A stretch of 64,000 bases of DNA from an uncultured Tolumonas sp. (GTDB lineage Bacteria; Pseudomonadota; Gammaproteobacteria; Enterobacterales; Aeromonadaceae), in NCBI RefSeq assembly GCF_963676665.1, contig NZ_OY781378.1:558001-622000 (forward strand), read 5' to 3'. The translations under genes and the position numbers were made by a program. Below are positions 9,402-18,788 of the stretch, piece by piece. The notes beneath the pieces are model-generated. The model saw only the letters and a program-made list of their open reading frames with translations. It was not told where the DNA came from and searched no databases. The first letter of the stretch is position 1, and the number at the start of each line of letters is the position of its first letter.

Positions 9402-9421
9402 TGTCTGACTGGATAAAGTTG

Positions 9422-10423
9422 ATGAGTCAAAAACCCCGTCGCCCGACGTTACAGGATGTGGCAGATCTTGTAGGTATCACCAAAATGACGGTGAGCCGCT
9501 ATTTAAAAGATCCTGCGTTAGTTTCTGCTGCTGTGCAGGAGAAAATAGCAGTTGCGTTAGATACGCTGGGCTACATTCCAAATCGGGCTCCGGATCTGCT
9601 ATCGAATGCCAAAAGCAAAGCTATCGGTGTTTTGCTGCCATCGTTAACCAATCAGGTATTTGCGGAAGTGATCCGTGGCATCGAGTCGGTTACAGAACCG
9701 GCGGGCTATCAGACTATGCTGGCGCACTACGGTTATAGCTCAGACGTGGAGCAGGAGCGTATTGCTTCATTGCTGTCTTATCATGTGGACGGTTTGATCT
9801 TATCGGAAAGTTATCACACGGAACGCACGTTACGCATGATCCAGACTGCCGGCATTCCGGTCATTGAGGTGATGGATTCGCGCTCACCGGTGGTGGAACA
9901 AGCGGTTGGCTTTGATAATGCAGCGGCCAGTTATGCGATGACCGAATTGATGCTGCAAAAAGGCTATCGTCGAATTGTTTATCTTGGCGCGCGGATGGAC
10001 GTGCGAACCCGGCTGAAGATGGAGGGTTATGCCGCCGCGATGCAAGCGCACGGGCTGGAGCCGTTAACGATGACCACCGATGCGGCATCGTCATTTTCAC
10101 TAGGCGCTAAATTGCTATCGGAAGCCCGTATGTGTTACCCGGATATGGATGGCGTGATCTGTACCAATGATGACTTAGCGGTTGGTGCGATCTTTGAGTG
10201 CCAGCGACAAGGGATCGCTGTGCCTGATGAGATTGGTGTGGCGGGGTTCCACGGTCATGATATTGGTCAGGCGATGGTGCCAAAACTGGCCAGCGTGATC
10301 ACACCACGCGAAGCCATTGGCCGCGTAGCCGCTGAACAATTGCTGGCACGGATCAATGGGGGGGAATTAACTGAACCGGTGATTGATTTGGGTTTTGAGT
10401 TGTCGGCGGGGCAGAGTATTTAA
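9422..10423 (+). CDS. gntR: gluconate operon repressor GntR (LacI family)
   Basis: A 333-residue LacI-family repressor closely matching E. coli GntR (331). The N-terminal helix-turn-helix (LQDVADLVGITKMTVSRYL, about residues 10-28) is followed by IPNRAPDLLSNAKSKAIGVLLPSLTNQVF and a periplasmic-binding-like effector domain with IGVAGFHGHDIGQ. Gluconate is the expected inducer. The ATG at 9422 is chosen because the open frame upstream (from 9335) adds a hydrophobic 29-residue stretch unlike any LacI member and runs through the palindromic operator. The genes it controls (eda-edd-gntK and the permease) are just downstream across a repeat. Confidence 0.93.
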   Translation: MSQKPRRPTLQDVADLVGITKMTVSRYLKDPALVSAAVQEKIAVALDTLGYIPNRAPDLLSNAKSKAIGVLLPSLTNQVFAEVIRGIESVTEPAGYQTMLAHYGYSSDVEQERIASLLSYHVDGLILSESYHTERTLRMIQTAGIPVIEVMDSRSPVVEQAVGFDNAAASYAMTELMLQKGYRRIVYLGARMDVRTRLKMEGYAAAMQAHGLEPLTMTTDAASSFSLGAKLLSEARMCYPDMDGVICTNDDLAVGAIFECQRQGIAVPDEIGVAGFHGHDIGQAMVPKLASVITPREAIGRVAAEQLLARINGGELTEPVIDLGFELSAGQSI

Positions 10424-10436
10424 GATGTGGTGGGCT

Positions 10437-10544
10437 GGAGAGGACTGGCAATAAAACGCAGACTCGCTGTAAATCCGTCCATGGACGCTCGGGCGGCGGC
10501 ATCCTTGCCGCCGACGGTCTGCTTATTTATTACCAGTCCTCTCC
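10437..10544. repeat. nested-hairpin intergenic repeat, copy 1
   Basis: GGAGAGGACTGG (10437-10448) pairs perfectly with CCAGTCCTCTCC (10533-10544), and the stem continues imperfectly through AATAAA and GCAGAC. Inside are two smaller hairpins: CGTCCATGGACG (10476-10487) and GGCGGCA-TCCT-TGCCGCC (10495-10512). The core is shared with a second copy at 32135-32234. It fills the gap between the convergent gntR and eda genes and could terminate both. Confidence 0.8.
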
Positions 10545-10554
10545 TTAACGTGTA

Positions 10555-11202
10555 CTATTTTTTCAGGTCGTTGATCAGCGCTACCGCTTCTGCTGACAGC
10601 GCCGTAATTCCCGCCCAATCACCGGCTTTGACTTTATCTGCTGGGATCATCCAAGAGCCACCAACGGTGGCAACGCATTTCAGTGCCAGATAAGCGGCGA
10701 CATTTTTCGGGCCAATGCCGCCGGTCGGGCAGAATTTTACCTGTGCTAATGGCGCTGAAATAGCCTGTAGCGCCGGGGCGCCACCATTCGCTTCCGCCGG
10801 GAAGAATTTCAAATGGGTGTAACCCAGATCCAGTGCGGTCATTACTTCTGACGGCGTGCTGACACCGGGGATCAACGGCACGGCGTGAGCTGCGGCATGT
10901 GCCAGTAATTTGTCGGTAAAGCCCGGAGAGATAATAAACTGCGCACCGGCTGCTACGGCGTCATCATATTGTTGCGGGTTCAAAATTGTACCCGCACCCA
11001 CTAAGGCATCCGGCATCGCTTCACGAATGGCGCGAATGGCATCTAACGCAACGGGTGTACGTAAGGTAATTTCAAAAACGGTGATACCGCCCGCAGCCAG
11101 CGCTTTAGCCATTGGTACGGCATGGGCCAGATCGTCAATGACCATTACCGGTACAACCGGTGACGCGGCAAATACGGTAGCAGGGGAAAGTGTCCAATTC
11201 AT
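10555..11202 (-). CDS. eda: 2-dehydro-3-deoxy-6-phosphogluconate (KDPG) aldolase
   Basis: A 215-residue class I aldolase that splits KDPG into pyruvate and glyceraldehyde-3-phosphate, the last step of the Entner-Doudoroff pathway. The Schiff-base lysine is Lys132 (LKFFPAEANGG), with the acid/base pair Glu44 and Arg48 (FEITLRT) and the phosphate-binding CPTGGIGP loop. The ATG at 11202 is preferred to one at 11220 because AAGGA precedes it by 9-10 bases and the protein then begins MNW, close to the E. coli MKNW start. It follows edd by 17 bp and is the last gene of gntK-edd-eda. Confidence 0.95.
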   Translation of the reverse strand: MNWTLSPATVFAASPVVPVMVIDDLAHAVPMAKALAAGGITVFEITLRTPVALDAIRAIREAMPDALVGAGTILNPQQYDDAVAAGAQFIISPGFTDKLLAHAAAHAVPLIPGVSTPSEVMTALDLGYTHLKFFPAEANGGAPALQAISAPLAQVKFCPTGGIGPKNVAAYLALKCVATVGGSWMIPADKVKAGDWAGITALSAEAVALINDLKK

Positions 11203-11219
11203 ATTGCTGTTATCCTTCA

Positions 11220-13028
11220 TTAAAAAGCGTTGTCGGAAAATAAGATCGATGCACCTTGTTCCGCGCTGGAAACAATGCGACGGAATGAACCGAACAATTC
11301 GCGGCCTAAACCATGGTGTTGCGCGAACAGGTTCGATTTGGCTAACGGGCGCTGACGAATATCGTCGAGCACATGTAAAGTGCCATGCGTGGCATCGAGA
11401 CGAATGCGATCACCGTTTTGCAATTGGGCCAGCGGGCCACCTTTGGCGGCTTCCGGTGTTACGTGGATAGCGGCCGGGATCTTGCCGGAAGCTCCGGATA
11501 AACGACCATCTGTCACTAACGCAACTTTATGACCGGCTTTTTGCAAATTCCCGAGGATTGGCATCAGCTTATGCAGCTCCGGCATGCCATTGGCGGCGGG
11601 GCCGTTGAAACGCACAACGATGATGGCATCACGATTCAATTCACCAGCTTTATAAGCGCGCTCCACATCATGCTGAGAATCGAACACTGCCGCCTCCGCA
11701 TCGATGTAGTGATATTGCTCGGCAACCGCGCTGACTTTCATGACACAACGGCCTAAGTTGCCCGACAGCACTTTCAAGCCACCGGTTTGATTAAAGACCG
11801 CATCGTCATCGGAGAGTACAGCTTTATCCTGACTCACTGTCGTTGGTTGCCATGTCAGTTGCTGGTTGTTAAGTTGCGGATGTTGCAGATAATCTTCCAT
11901 GTTGCCCGTCAGTGGGGTGGTATCCATATGCAACAAACCACGCTTCGCTAAACCACGTAACAGCAATGGAACGCCGCCCGCCTGATGGAAGGCATTGATG
12001 TCTGCAGGGCCATTCGGATAAACCTTGGCCAGTAATGGCACCACATCCGACAGATCACGGAAATCATCCCATGTCAAAATCAGACCTGCCGCACGGGCTA
12101 TTGCCACCATGTGCATGGTGTGATTGGTGCTGCCACCTGACGCCAGCAGCGCGACCAGACCATTCACCAGTGATTTTTCATCAACCAGTTTATACAGCGG
12201 ACGATATTGGGTGGAACCGGATACCAGTGTTGGTATCAGCGCGGCGACTTCGTTCGTTAGTGCATGGCGCAGATCGCTATCGGGTGCAATAAACGCTGAA
12301 CCCGGCAGCATTAAGCCCATCGCTTCGAACACCAGTTGATTGGTATTGGCCGTGCCATAGAAGGTACAGGTTCCGGCGCTGTGATAGGCCTGATTTTCCA
12401 TCTGTTGCAGTGCATCACGACCGAGTTCGCCCGCCGCATATTGTTGGCGAATGCGCGTTTTTTCATCATTACTGATGCCGGTACTCATCGGGCCAGCGGG
12501 TACAAATGCCGTTGGCAGATGACCAAACGAGAGGGCGCCGATCAATTGACCGGGGGCGATCTTGTCGCAGATCCCCAGCAATAAAGTGGCATCAAAGGCA
12601 TTGTGGCTTAGTGACACAGCAGTGGCCTGCGCGATCACATCACGTGAGAACAGTGATAGATCCATACCGGCCTGACCTTGAGTGACACCATCACACATGG
12701 CCGGAACGCCACCCGCGACCTGAGCGCTGTGACCTGCGGCAGACAACACTGCTTTGATCTGCTCCGGATAATGTTCATACGGCTGATGTGCACTGAGCAG
12801 GTCGTTATACGCGGTGACGATGCCGACATTAACGCGCGTCATATCCAGCAATGTATTTTTTTGCGCATGCGAACACGCTGCAATGACATGAGCTAAATTT
12901 CCGCAAGCCAGTGTGCCGCGAGGGCGACCGGCTGCAGCCTGCGCTTGCATGCGTGTTACATAGTCAGCCCGGAGGTCAGCGCTACGTTCACGAATACGCT
13001 CTGTTACCTGTTGGATCACTGGATGCAT
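11220..13028 (-). CDS. edd: phosphogluconate dehydratase
   Basis: A 602-residue IlvD/Edd-family dehydratase that converts 6-phosphogluconate to KDPG. The cysteines expected to bind the [4Fe-4S] cluster are in [18 protein letters not shown] and [15 protein letters not shown]. The length matches E. coli (603). The ATG at 13028 has GGGAGA upstream within the end of gntK and begins [12 protein letters not shown]; an upstream in-frame ATG at 13055 lies within gntK and has no Shine-Dalgarno. The gntK stop and the edd start are one base apart, which suggests translational coupling. Confidence 0.96.
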   Translation of the reverse strand: MHPVIQQVTERIRERSADLRADYVTRMQAQAAAGRPRGTLACGNLAHVIAACSHAQKNTLLDMTRVNVGIVTAYNDLLSAHQPYEHYPEQIKAVLSAAGHSAQVAGGVPAMCDGVTQGQAGMDLSLFSRDVIAQATAVSLSHNAFDATLLLGICDKIAPGQLIGALSFGHLPTAFVPAGPMSTGISNDEKTRIRQQYAAGELGRDALQQMENQAYHSAGTCTFYGTANTNQLVFEAMGLMLPGSAFIAPDSDLRHALTNEVAALIPTLVSGSTQYRPLYKLVDEKSLVNGLVALLASGGSTNHTMHMVAIARAAGLILTWDDFRDLSDVVPLLAKVYPNGPADINAFHQAGGVPLLLRGLAKRGLLHMDTTPLTGNMEDYLQHPQLNNQQLTWQPTTVSQDKAVLSDDDAVFNQTGGLKVLSGNLGRCVMKVSAVAEQYHYIDAEAAVFDSQHDVERAYKAGELNRDAIIVVRFNGPAANGMPELHKLMPILGNLQKAGHKVALVTDGRLSGASGKIPAAIHVTPEAAKGGPLAQLQNGDRIRLDATHGTLHVLDDIRQRPLAKSNLFAQHHGLGRELFGSFRRIVSSAEQGASILFSDNAF

Positions 13029-13029
13029 G

Positions 13030-13539
13030 TTATTCTCCCTGTAACGCGGCCACACAACGGTTGACCACAGTGGTTAAATCACCATCAATATTGACATGAT
13101 AGACATCGGGTTCTTCGGCGTTCGGTTCTTCTAATGCGTCAAACTGGCTTTTTAGCAAGCCTGAGGGCATAAAATGACCTGCTCGCGCCATCATTCTGGC
13201 TTCGATTAATTCGTAGCTGCCATGCAGGTAAATAAAACGCATGGTTGGGTTGCCTTCACGCAGGCGATCACGATAGCGACGCTTCAGCGCGGAACAGACA
13301 ATGATGCCGGTCTCGTTCTTGTGGCACAGGCTATAAGCTGCATCGCTGAGACGTTCCAGCCATGGTGCGCGATCCTCATCGTTTAATGGATTTCCACCGG
13401 CCATCTTCTGAATATTGGCGCGAGGATGCAGATCGTCGCCATCGATAAATTTTGCATTTAACGCACGGCTTAACGCTGCGCCGACCGATGATTTACCGCA
13501 ACCTGATACGCCCATCAGAATAATGCTCTGTCCTGCCAT
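13030..13539 (-). CDS. gntK: gluconokinase
   Basis: A 169-residue GntK-type gluconate kinase that phosphorylates gluconate to 6-phosphogluconate. The Walker A loop GVSGCGKS is at residues 10-17. DGDDLHP, PLNDEDRAPWL and CSALKRRYRDRLR are typical of the family. It is the first gene of gntK-edd-eda, starting 58 bp from the nearer GntR box in the divergent intergenic region. The arrangement supplies a complete route from gluconate to pyruvate and triose phosphate. Confidence 0.96.
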   Translation of the reverse strand: MAGQSIILMGVSGCGKSSVGAALSRALNAKFIDGDDLHPRANIQKMAGGNPLNDEDRAPWLERLSDAAYSLCHKNETGIIVCSALKRRYRDRLREGNPTMRFIYLHGSYELIEARMMARAGHFMPSGLLKSQFDALEEPNAEEPDVYHVNIDGDLTTVVNRCVAALQGE

Positions 13540-13597
13540 AATTTGACCTCAGTCCCAAATTTGATAATTGCCAGTGGTTGATGGTTTTTAATTTATC

Positions 13598-13627
13598 ATG
13601 TTACCGATAACATGTTACCGGTAACAT
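13598..13627. promoter_or_regulatory. two overlapping GntR operators
   Basis: ATGTTACCGATAACAT (13598-13613) and the perfect palindrome ATGTTACCGGTAACAT (13612-13627) share two bases, so their centres are 14 bp apart. Both match the E. coli GntR box as I remember it. They lie between gntK-edd-eda and the divergent permease gene and can control both. Confidence 0.88.
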
Positions 13628-13631
13628 GTTG

Positions 13632-13653
13632 ATTTGTGAAGCGCGCCACAAAT
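13632..13653. promoter_or_regulatory. candidate CRP site between gntK and the permease gene
   Basis: A 22-bp dyad with perfect outer arms ATTTGTG and CACAAAT. It contains TGTGA-N6-CCACA, one base from the TGTGA-N6-TCACA consensus. It is four bases from the second GntR box, which would allow catabolite activation alongside repression. Confidence 0.65.
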
Positions 13654-13686
13654 TGAAACCGAACCATCACCCTAAGAGAGACAACT

Positions 13687-13794
13687 ATGTTTGCAGCCAC
13701 CTTCATTATGCCAATATCACCACCGCTGTGCATCCTGAGCTCTAATTCAGTGTGTTCAATCAGCGCGTTTACAGGAGTTTCATCATGCCGTTAA
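13687..13794 (+). CDS. possible 35-codon leader ORF before the gluconate permease
   Basis: An ATG preceded by AAGAGAG opens a 35-codon frame beginning MFAATFIMPISPP. It ends with a TAA at 13792-13794, inside the first codons of the permease gene in another frame. The overlap could couple translation. There is no homology I recognise, and chance is a real alternative. Confidence 0.25.
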   Translation: MFAATFIMPISPPLCILSSNSVCSISAFTGVSSCR

Positions 13795-15101
13795 TCATTG
13801 TTGCTGTTGGGGTGGCGCTGCTGCTCCTGTTAATGTTGCGTTTTAAACTGAATGGTTTTTTGTCACTGATCTTAGTGGCGTTAGCCGTCGGTTTGATGGA
13901 AGGTATGCCGATCGCAAAGGTCATGGCATCGGTTAAAACCGGCGTCGGTGGCACCTTAGGCAGTCTGGCATTGGTACTGGCATTTGGTGCCATGCTGGGT
14001 AAATTAATGGCGGACAGCGGTGGTGCACAGCGTATTGCTACCACGCTGATTGCCTGGTTTGGTGTGAAACGGATTCAATGGGCCGTCGTGATCACTGGTT
14101 TTGTGGTCGGTTTTGCGCTGTTTTATGAAGTTGGTTTCGTGCTGATGATCCCGCTGGTGTTTACCATTGCTGCATCAGCCCGTATTCCGTTGTTGTACGT
14201 CGGTGTACCGATGGCGGCAGCTTTGTCTGTCACCCATGGTTTCTTACCGCCACATCCAGGCCCAACTGCAATAGCGGCCGTTTATGGTGCCGACTTGGGT
14301 AAAACGTTGCTGTACGGCATTATTCTGGCTGTGCCAACCGTTATTATCGCTGGTCCATTGTTTGCGATGACGTTGAAGAAAATGGATAAACCGATTCCAC
14401 TGGGTTTATATAATCCAAAAGTATTCTCCGAAGAAGAAATGCCGGGATTTGGTGTCAGCGTATTTACTGCATTGATCCCAGTGATTCTGATGGCGGTGCA
14501 AGCAATAGCGAAAATGACACTGCCAGCAGGCTCTGCGGTTTTGGGTTATACCGGCTTCTTTGGTGACCCCGTGATTGCCACTATGCTGTCGGTGTTAGTT
14601 GCCATTTACACTTTTGGCCTGCAACGTGGCAAAGAGATGAAAGAGGTCATGACCACGATTACCGAATCAATCAGTGCTATTGCGATGATTATTCTGGTTA
14701 TCGGCGGTGGTGGTGCGTTTAAACAAGTACTGGTCGATAGCGGCGTTGATAAATACATCGCTGCCATGATGCACGGCAGTGGAATTTCTCCGCTGGTATT
14801 GGCGTGGGGTGTGGCTTCTGCACTGCGCTTGGCGTTAGGTTCTGCTACGGTTGCTGCCATGACTACTGCCGGTATTGTCGCACCGATTATCGCGACTACC
14901 GGTGTCAGCCCTGAACTGATGGTGATTGCCACCGGTGCTGGTAGCGTGATTTTCTCGCATGTAAACGATCCCGGATTCTGGATCTTCAAAGAGTATTTCA
15001 ACCTCTCTATTCCGGAAACCTTCAAGTCTTGGTCAATTCTGGAAACCCTGATTGCACTTTGTGGTCTGGCCGGAACACTGATTCTGAGCAATATGATCTA
15101 A
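13785..15101 (+). CDS. gntT: GntP-family gluconate permease (GntT/GntU-like)
   Basis: A 438-residue membrane transporter with about 12 hydrophobic helices, the exact length of E. coli GntT. FLPPHPGPTAIAAVYGADLG near residue 155 and SHVNDPGFWIFKEYFNLS near residue 393 are hallmarks of the GntP family of gluconate:H+ symporters. The ATG at 13785 follows AGGAG by eight bases; a frame extending to 13752 is not used. Whether it is the high- or low-affinity type cannot be read. It diverges from gntK-edd-eda across the GntR and CRP sites. Confidence 0.9.
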   Translation: MPLIIVAVGVALLLLLMLRFKLNGFLSLILVALAVGLMEGMPIAKVMASVKTGVGGTLGSLALVLAFGAMLGKLMADSGGAQRIATTLIAWFGVKRIQWAVVITGFVVGFALFYEVGFVLMIPLVFTIAASARIPLLYVGVPMAAALSVTHGFLPPHPGPTAIAAVYGADLGKTLLYGIILAVPTVIIAGPLFAMTLKKMDKPIPLGLYNPKVFSEEEMPGFGVSVFTALIPVILMAVQAIAKMTLPAGSAVLGYTGFFGDPVIATMLSVLVAIYTFGLQRGKEMKEVMTTITESISAIAMIILVIGGGGAFKQVLVDSGVDKYIAAMMHGSGISPLVLAWGVASALRLALGSATVAAMTTAGIVAPIIATTGVSPELMVIATGAGSVIFSHVNDPGFWIFKEYFNLSIPETFKSWSILETLIALCGLAGTLILSNMI

Positions 15102-15116
15102 TTTACGGCATATTTT

Positions 15117-15147
15117 GGAGCATCCTTGGTGGATGCTCCTTCTCTTG
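15117..15147 (+). terminator. intrinsic terminator after the gluconate permease
   Basis: GGAGCATCC (15117-15125), a TTGGT loop and GGATGCTCC (15131-15139), followed by TTCTCTT. Confidence 0.8.
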
Positions 15148-15374
15148 CTTGACCCGCACCGGTTCTGCCAATACGCTAGAGCCGTCTGGTTAACCAATGA
15201 GGCCATTTATGGACGATAGCAGTCGCCACTCTGACTACTATTCAGCTAAGTTTTGTTTTTCTTGTTCATTTCCCCACTATTTAGGTGTTTCAGCCGTAGA
15301 GTCTGAATTACCGTCAGATGTCGATCATCTGTCTGTAAAACTGAGCGCTTATTCTGCCAATCAGGAGGCGCAAA

Positions 15375-16925
15375 ATGTTTGAATGGATGATTGATCCCAC
15401 CGCATGGTTGGGCTTATTAACACTGGTGGTACTTGAGATCATTCTCGGTATCGACAACTTGTTATTTATTGCCATATTGGCGGAAAAACTTCCCCCCGAA
15501 CAACGTGATCGCGCCCGTTATTATGGTTTGGCGTTAGCGCTGTTGATGCGTTTTGGTCTGCTGGCCAGCCTGTCGCATATGGTGAGTTTTACACAACCTT
15601 TATTCACGATCTGGTCTCTGTCGTTATCCGGCCGTGATCTGATCTTGCTGATTGGTGGTTTTTTCCTGCTGTTTAAAGCAACCCGAGAATTGCACGGCCG
15701 CATTGAAGGCGTATTGCATAGCGACGATAAGAAAATCGTGTATCTGGGCTTTTGGGTCGTCGTGACGCAAATTGTTGTGTTAGATGCCGTCTTTTCACTG
15801 GATGCGGTTATTACGGCGGTTGGGATGTCCGATCATCTCACCGTTATGATGCTGGCCGTCACCATCGCGATCGCGATCATGATGTGGGCCAGTAAACCAC
15901 TGACACTGTTTATCAACCGTCATCCGACGTTGGTGATCCTCTGTCTGGGGTTCTTGTTGATGATTGGTTTTAGTCTGATGGCGGATGGTCTGGGTTTCCA
16001 TGTGCCAAAAGGTTACTTGTATGCCGCTATTGGCTTCTCGATCCTGATCGAATTTTTCAACCAATTGGCACGTGCTAACCACGAAAAACTGTTCAAAGGT
16101 AAGCTTCGTCGCCGTGAGCGAACCGCAGAAATGGTGATGAGTTTGCTGGGCGCAAAACAAGAAATATCAACCCATCAGGATGATGAACCAACTCACGTCT
16201 CACAACGCCCGGATGGCGTGTTCAGCGAAGAAGAAAAAGATATGGTTTCTCGGGTGCTGCAATTGTCATCACTGCCAATCCGTGCAGTAATGACGGTACG
16301 CCGCGACATCGAAATGCTGGATCTAACAGCACCCCAGCAGGATATTTTGCAGTTACTGGCACAAACACCTCATTCGCGTTTAGTGGTCACGCGCGACAAT
16401 AACCGCGATGCGCCGCTGGGTATCATTCGTAAACGTGATGTGCTGGCGCAATTGCTGGAAGATAAAACGCTGCGGATAGAGTCATTGATCCAGCCTGCGC
16501 TGTGTTTACCGGAAACTATTTCGGTTTTGAATGCGTTGGAGCAATTCCGTCTGGCCAAAAATTATCTGGCGTTTGTGGTTGATGAATTCGGGAACTTTGA
16601 AGGGCTGGTTTCTATCCGCGATATTATGGAAGAGATCGCTGGTAAGTTGCCGGAAACCGGTGAAGAGTCGGAATATGTCATGTTGGCACCCGGTAGTTAC
16701 CGCGTGAGCGGGGATATGTTGTTGACCGAATTACAACGTGAACTGGCTTTCCCTGCTGCGGCGACCGAACATTATCATACGGTAGCTGGCTGGTTACTGG
16801 AGTGGTTACAGCGTCTGCCTACGATTGATGAAGTAATTGAATATGAAGGCTGGCAAATCACCGTAACGGATATTCGAGCACACCGGATTGAGTCGGTATG
16901 GCTCACGCGTCAGCCAACAGAATAA
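15375..16925 (+). CDS. TerC family membrane protein with CBS and CorC/HlyC domains (YegH/YoaE-like)
   Basis: A 516-residue protein. Residues ~1-240 hold seven hydrophobic helices of the TerC family, including the acidic membrane motifs LEIILGIDN and [14 protein letters not shown] that suit metal-ion transport. Residues ~290-420 are a CBS pair, and ~430-510 a CorC/HlyC-type domain. This is the layout of E. coli YegH (527) and YoaE (518). Related TerC proteins export manganese, but the substrate here is unknown. AGGAG lies eight bases before the ATG. The preceding 220 bp have no gene I trust and no Mn riboswitch that I can recognise. Confidence 0.88.
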   Translation: MFEWMIDPTAWLGLLTLVVLEIILGIDNLLFIAILAEKLPPEQRDRARYYGLALALLMRFGLLASLSHMVSFTQPLFTIWSLSLSGRDLILLIGGFFLLFKATRELHGRIEGVLHSDDKKIVYLGFWVVVTQIVVLDAVFSLDAVITAVGMSDHLTVMMLAVTIAIAIMMWASKPLTLFINRHPTLVILCLGFLLMIGFSLMADGLGFHVPKGYLYAAIGFSILIEFFNQLARANHEKLFKGKLRRRERTAEMVMSLLGAKQEISTHQDDEPTHVSQRPDGVFSEEEKDMVSRVLQLSSLPIRAVMTVRRDIEMLDLTAPQQDILQLLAQTPHSRLVVTRDNNRDAPLGIIRKRDVLAQLLEDKTLRIESLIQPALCLPETISVLNALEQFRLAKNYLAFVVDEFGNFEGLVSIRDIMEEIAGKLPETGEESEYVMLAPGSYRVSGDMLLTELQRELAFPAAATEHYHTVAGWLLEWLQRLPTIDEVIEYEGWQITVTDIRAHRIESVWLTRQPTE

Positions 16926-16944
16926 AAACAGCAAACTTGGAATA

Positions 16945-18717
16945 ATGATGATGCAACTAATGCAACGCTGGCAACAAGCCAGTCAATATCTGGCCGATTG
17001 GCGTGATAGTTTGCTGGCAGCTGAAACATCTCTGCAGCAGCACGACAAAGCTTATAGCTGGCGGGCATGGTTACTGCCTACGCTGTTGGGGTTATTGTTT
17101 GCTCTGCAAAACCCGTTGCTATTTGGGATGGCGCCGGCTTACGACGCCTCATTGTTTGCAACAATGGGCAAAATGTGGGCCGATGGCGGCGTACTATACC
17201 GGGATATGATTGATATCAAAGGGCCGGTTATTTTCCTGTTGGATGCGGTGGGGTATGCCATCGGTGGTTTTCAGGGGATCTGGCTGTTGGAAACGGTACT
17301 GCTGATCTGGGGGCTGAATGCACTCTATCGCACACTGGCCTTATGGGGCATTGCACCGTTAAGTCGATTGACTGGTATGTTGGCGTGGATGTTTCTATAC
17401 GCCTACCGCTATTACTACGGCAACATGACGGAAGACTACACGTTCTGCTTTAGTTTGATCGCGCAGTATTATTTTGTCCGTATGTTATTGGCGACACAAT
17501 TCCGTTGGCAAGATGCCGTGATCCCGGCTGTGACGTTTGGTTTGATTGCCATGTTACGTATGAATAATGCGGCCATGTGGTGCGGTTATTATCTGGCTCT
17601 GTTTGTTTACTGGGCATGGCAGCGTCGTTGGTTGGATGCTATCAAACTGACGCTCAGTGGTGTGGCTGGTTTACTGTGCGTCACCTTACCGCTGCTGGCT
17701 TATTTTGTCTGGCACGGTGTGTTAGCTGATTTCTGGTTTTACTCGTTTGGTATCTTCTTTGGTAACAGCTACGGTAATGGCCACTCGTTGATGGTGGGTT
17801 TCCTGGGGCTGGCCAGAACGGGTCTATTAATTTTATTACCTGTCTTCATTGGCTTGGTATGGCAGCAACTACGTCAGCCTGAAAATAAGCATCCGTGGGG
17901 AGCTTTATTAGGCATGCAATTGAGCGGTATTGTACTGGGCATTGTGGCTAACTCTGTATCAGGCCACACCTATGAACACTATGAAATATTGTTCTTCAGC
18001 TTTGCTATATTACTGCTACCAATGGTTATTCAGGCTGCTCGCAGTGGCGGTTTGGCAGGTCAAATTGGTTGTCGTCACCTGCAATGGGCCGGTTGTGTTA
18101 CCTTACTGGTCTTGCTGGGCTATTTGCTGGCGCAACACATTATCTTCACCTGGTCACGTTTTGAATCACCAATTCCAAGACTGACTCATGAATTATTGGT
18201 GAGTTTTGCCGCCGGGGTGATTGCGTCATTACTGTTAATTGGCGTCTGGTTTATCACCCGTAGCCGTCAGTTATATTTACCGGCTATGTCGTTGTTGGTG
18301 GGGCTGGCCGTGCTGATGGTCGTGTTGCCAATAGAACGCGGGCTGACTAAAGGTCGTCCGTTTGATGAAGTTTCTGCGCAGATGGTGGATTATGTCCGCC
18401 AGAACTCCGGTTATGACGATCTGCTGTGGGTGGATGGAGTGATCCCTCAATATTACGTTTGGACCGAACGCCGCCCGGCTTCCGCATATCTATTCTTTGA
18501 TAACGTGACACCGCCATATGACGTTCGGGAACGAATGATCAACGATCTGAAGCAAAACCAGCCGAAGTTCATTATCGCGAAACTGACGCGAATGGAAAAA
18601 GTGTTGGGTGGAAAAGATAAAGACAGTACGCCGTCATTTATCGCCTATTACAACTACATTAATGAAGCCTATCAGCCGGTATCACCTGAATTACCAAGGT
18701 TATATCAGCGAAAATAG
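16945..18717 (+). CDS. polytopic membrane protein, GT-C (GT39/PMT-like) glycosyltransferase candidate
   Basis: A 590-residue protein with about 12 hydrophobic segments. After the first helix it has an acidic extracytoplasmic loop, GMAPAYDASLFATMGKMWADGG followed by YRDMIDIKGPVIFL. This resembles dolichyl-phosphate-mannose (PMT_2) and ArnT-type GT-C enzymes, which move sugars from a polyprenyl carrier. A soluble C-terminal domain (residues ~480-590) contains LLWVDGVIPQYYVWTERRPAS. Donor and acceptor are unknown. Three in-frame ATGs occur together; GGA sits close to the first. It starts 19 bp after the TerC gene, so they may be cotranscribed. It converges on the ATP-grasp operon. Confidence 0.7.
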   Translation: MMMQLMQRWQQASQYLADWRDSLLAAETSLQQHDKAYSWRAWLLPTLLGLLFALQNPLLFGMAPAYDASLFATMGKMWADGGVLYRDMIDIKGPVIFLLDAVGYAIGGFQGIWLLETVLLIWGLNALYRTLALWGIAPLSRLTGMLAWMFLYAYRYYYGNMTEDYTFCFSLIAQYYFVRMLLATQFRWQDAVIPAVTFGLIAMLRMNNAAMWCGYYLALFVYWAWQRRWLDAIKLTLSGVAGLLCVTLPLLAYFVWHGVLADFWFYSFGIFFGNSYGNGHSLMVGFLGLARTGLLILLPVFIGLVWQQLRQPENKHPWGALLGMQLSGIVLGIVANSVSGHTYEHYEILFFSFAILLLPMVIQAARSGGLAGQIGCRHLQWAGCVTLLVLLGYLLAQHIIFTWSRFESPIPRLTHELLVSFAAGVIASLLLIGVWFITRSRQLYLPAMSLLVGLAVLMVVLPIERGLTKGRPFDEVSAQMVDYVRQNSGYDDLLWVDGVIPQYYVWTERRPASAYLFFDNVTPPYDVRERMINDLKQNQPKFIIAKLTRMEKVLGGKDKDSTPSFIAYYNYINEAYQPVSPELPRLYQRK

Positions 18718-18733
18718 TTATTCGACAGCAAGT

Positions 18734-18762
18734 AAAACGGCCCTAAAAAGGGCCGTTTTGTT
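18734..18762. terminator. bidirectional terminator
   Basis: AAAACGGCCC (18734-18743), a TAAAAA loop and GGGCCGTTTT (18750-18759) followed by GTTT. The A and T flanks let it work for both the glycosyltransferase gene and the opposing operon. Confidence 0.88.
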
Positions 18763-18788
18763 TAGTTATCTATGTACAAGAAACTGGC

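Noticed and set aside
9335-9421. Hydrophobic 29-residue extension of GntR
   Set aside because: It would place a membrane-like stretch before the HTH of a LacI-type repressor and reads through the palindromic operator.
15197-15382. 61-codon open frame before the TerC-CBS gene
   Set aside because: No Shine-Dalgarno, no similarity I know, and it overlaps the ribosome-binding site and start of the next gene.
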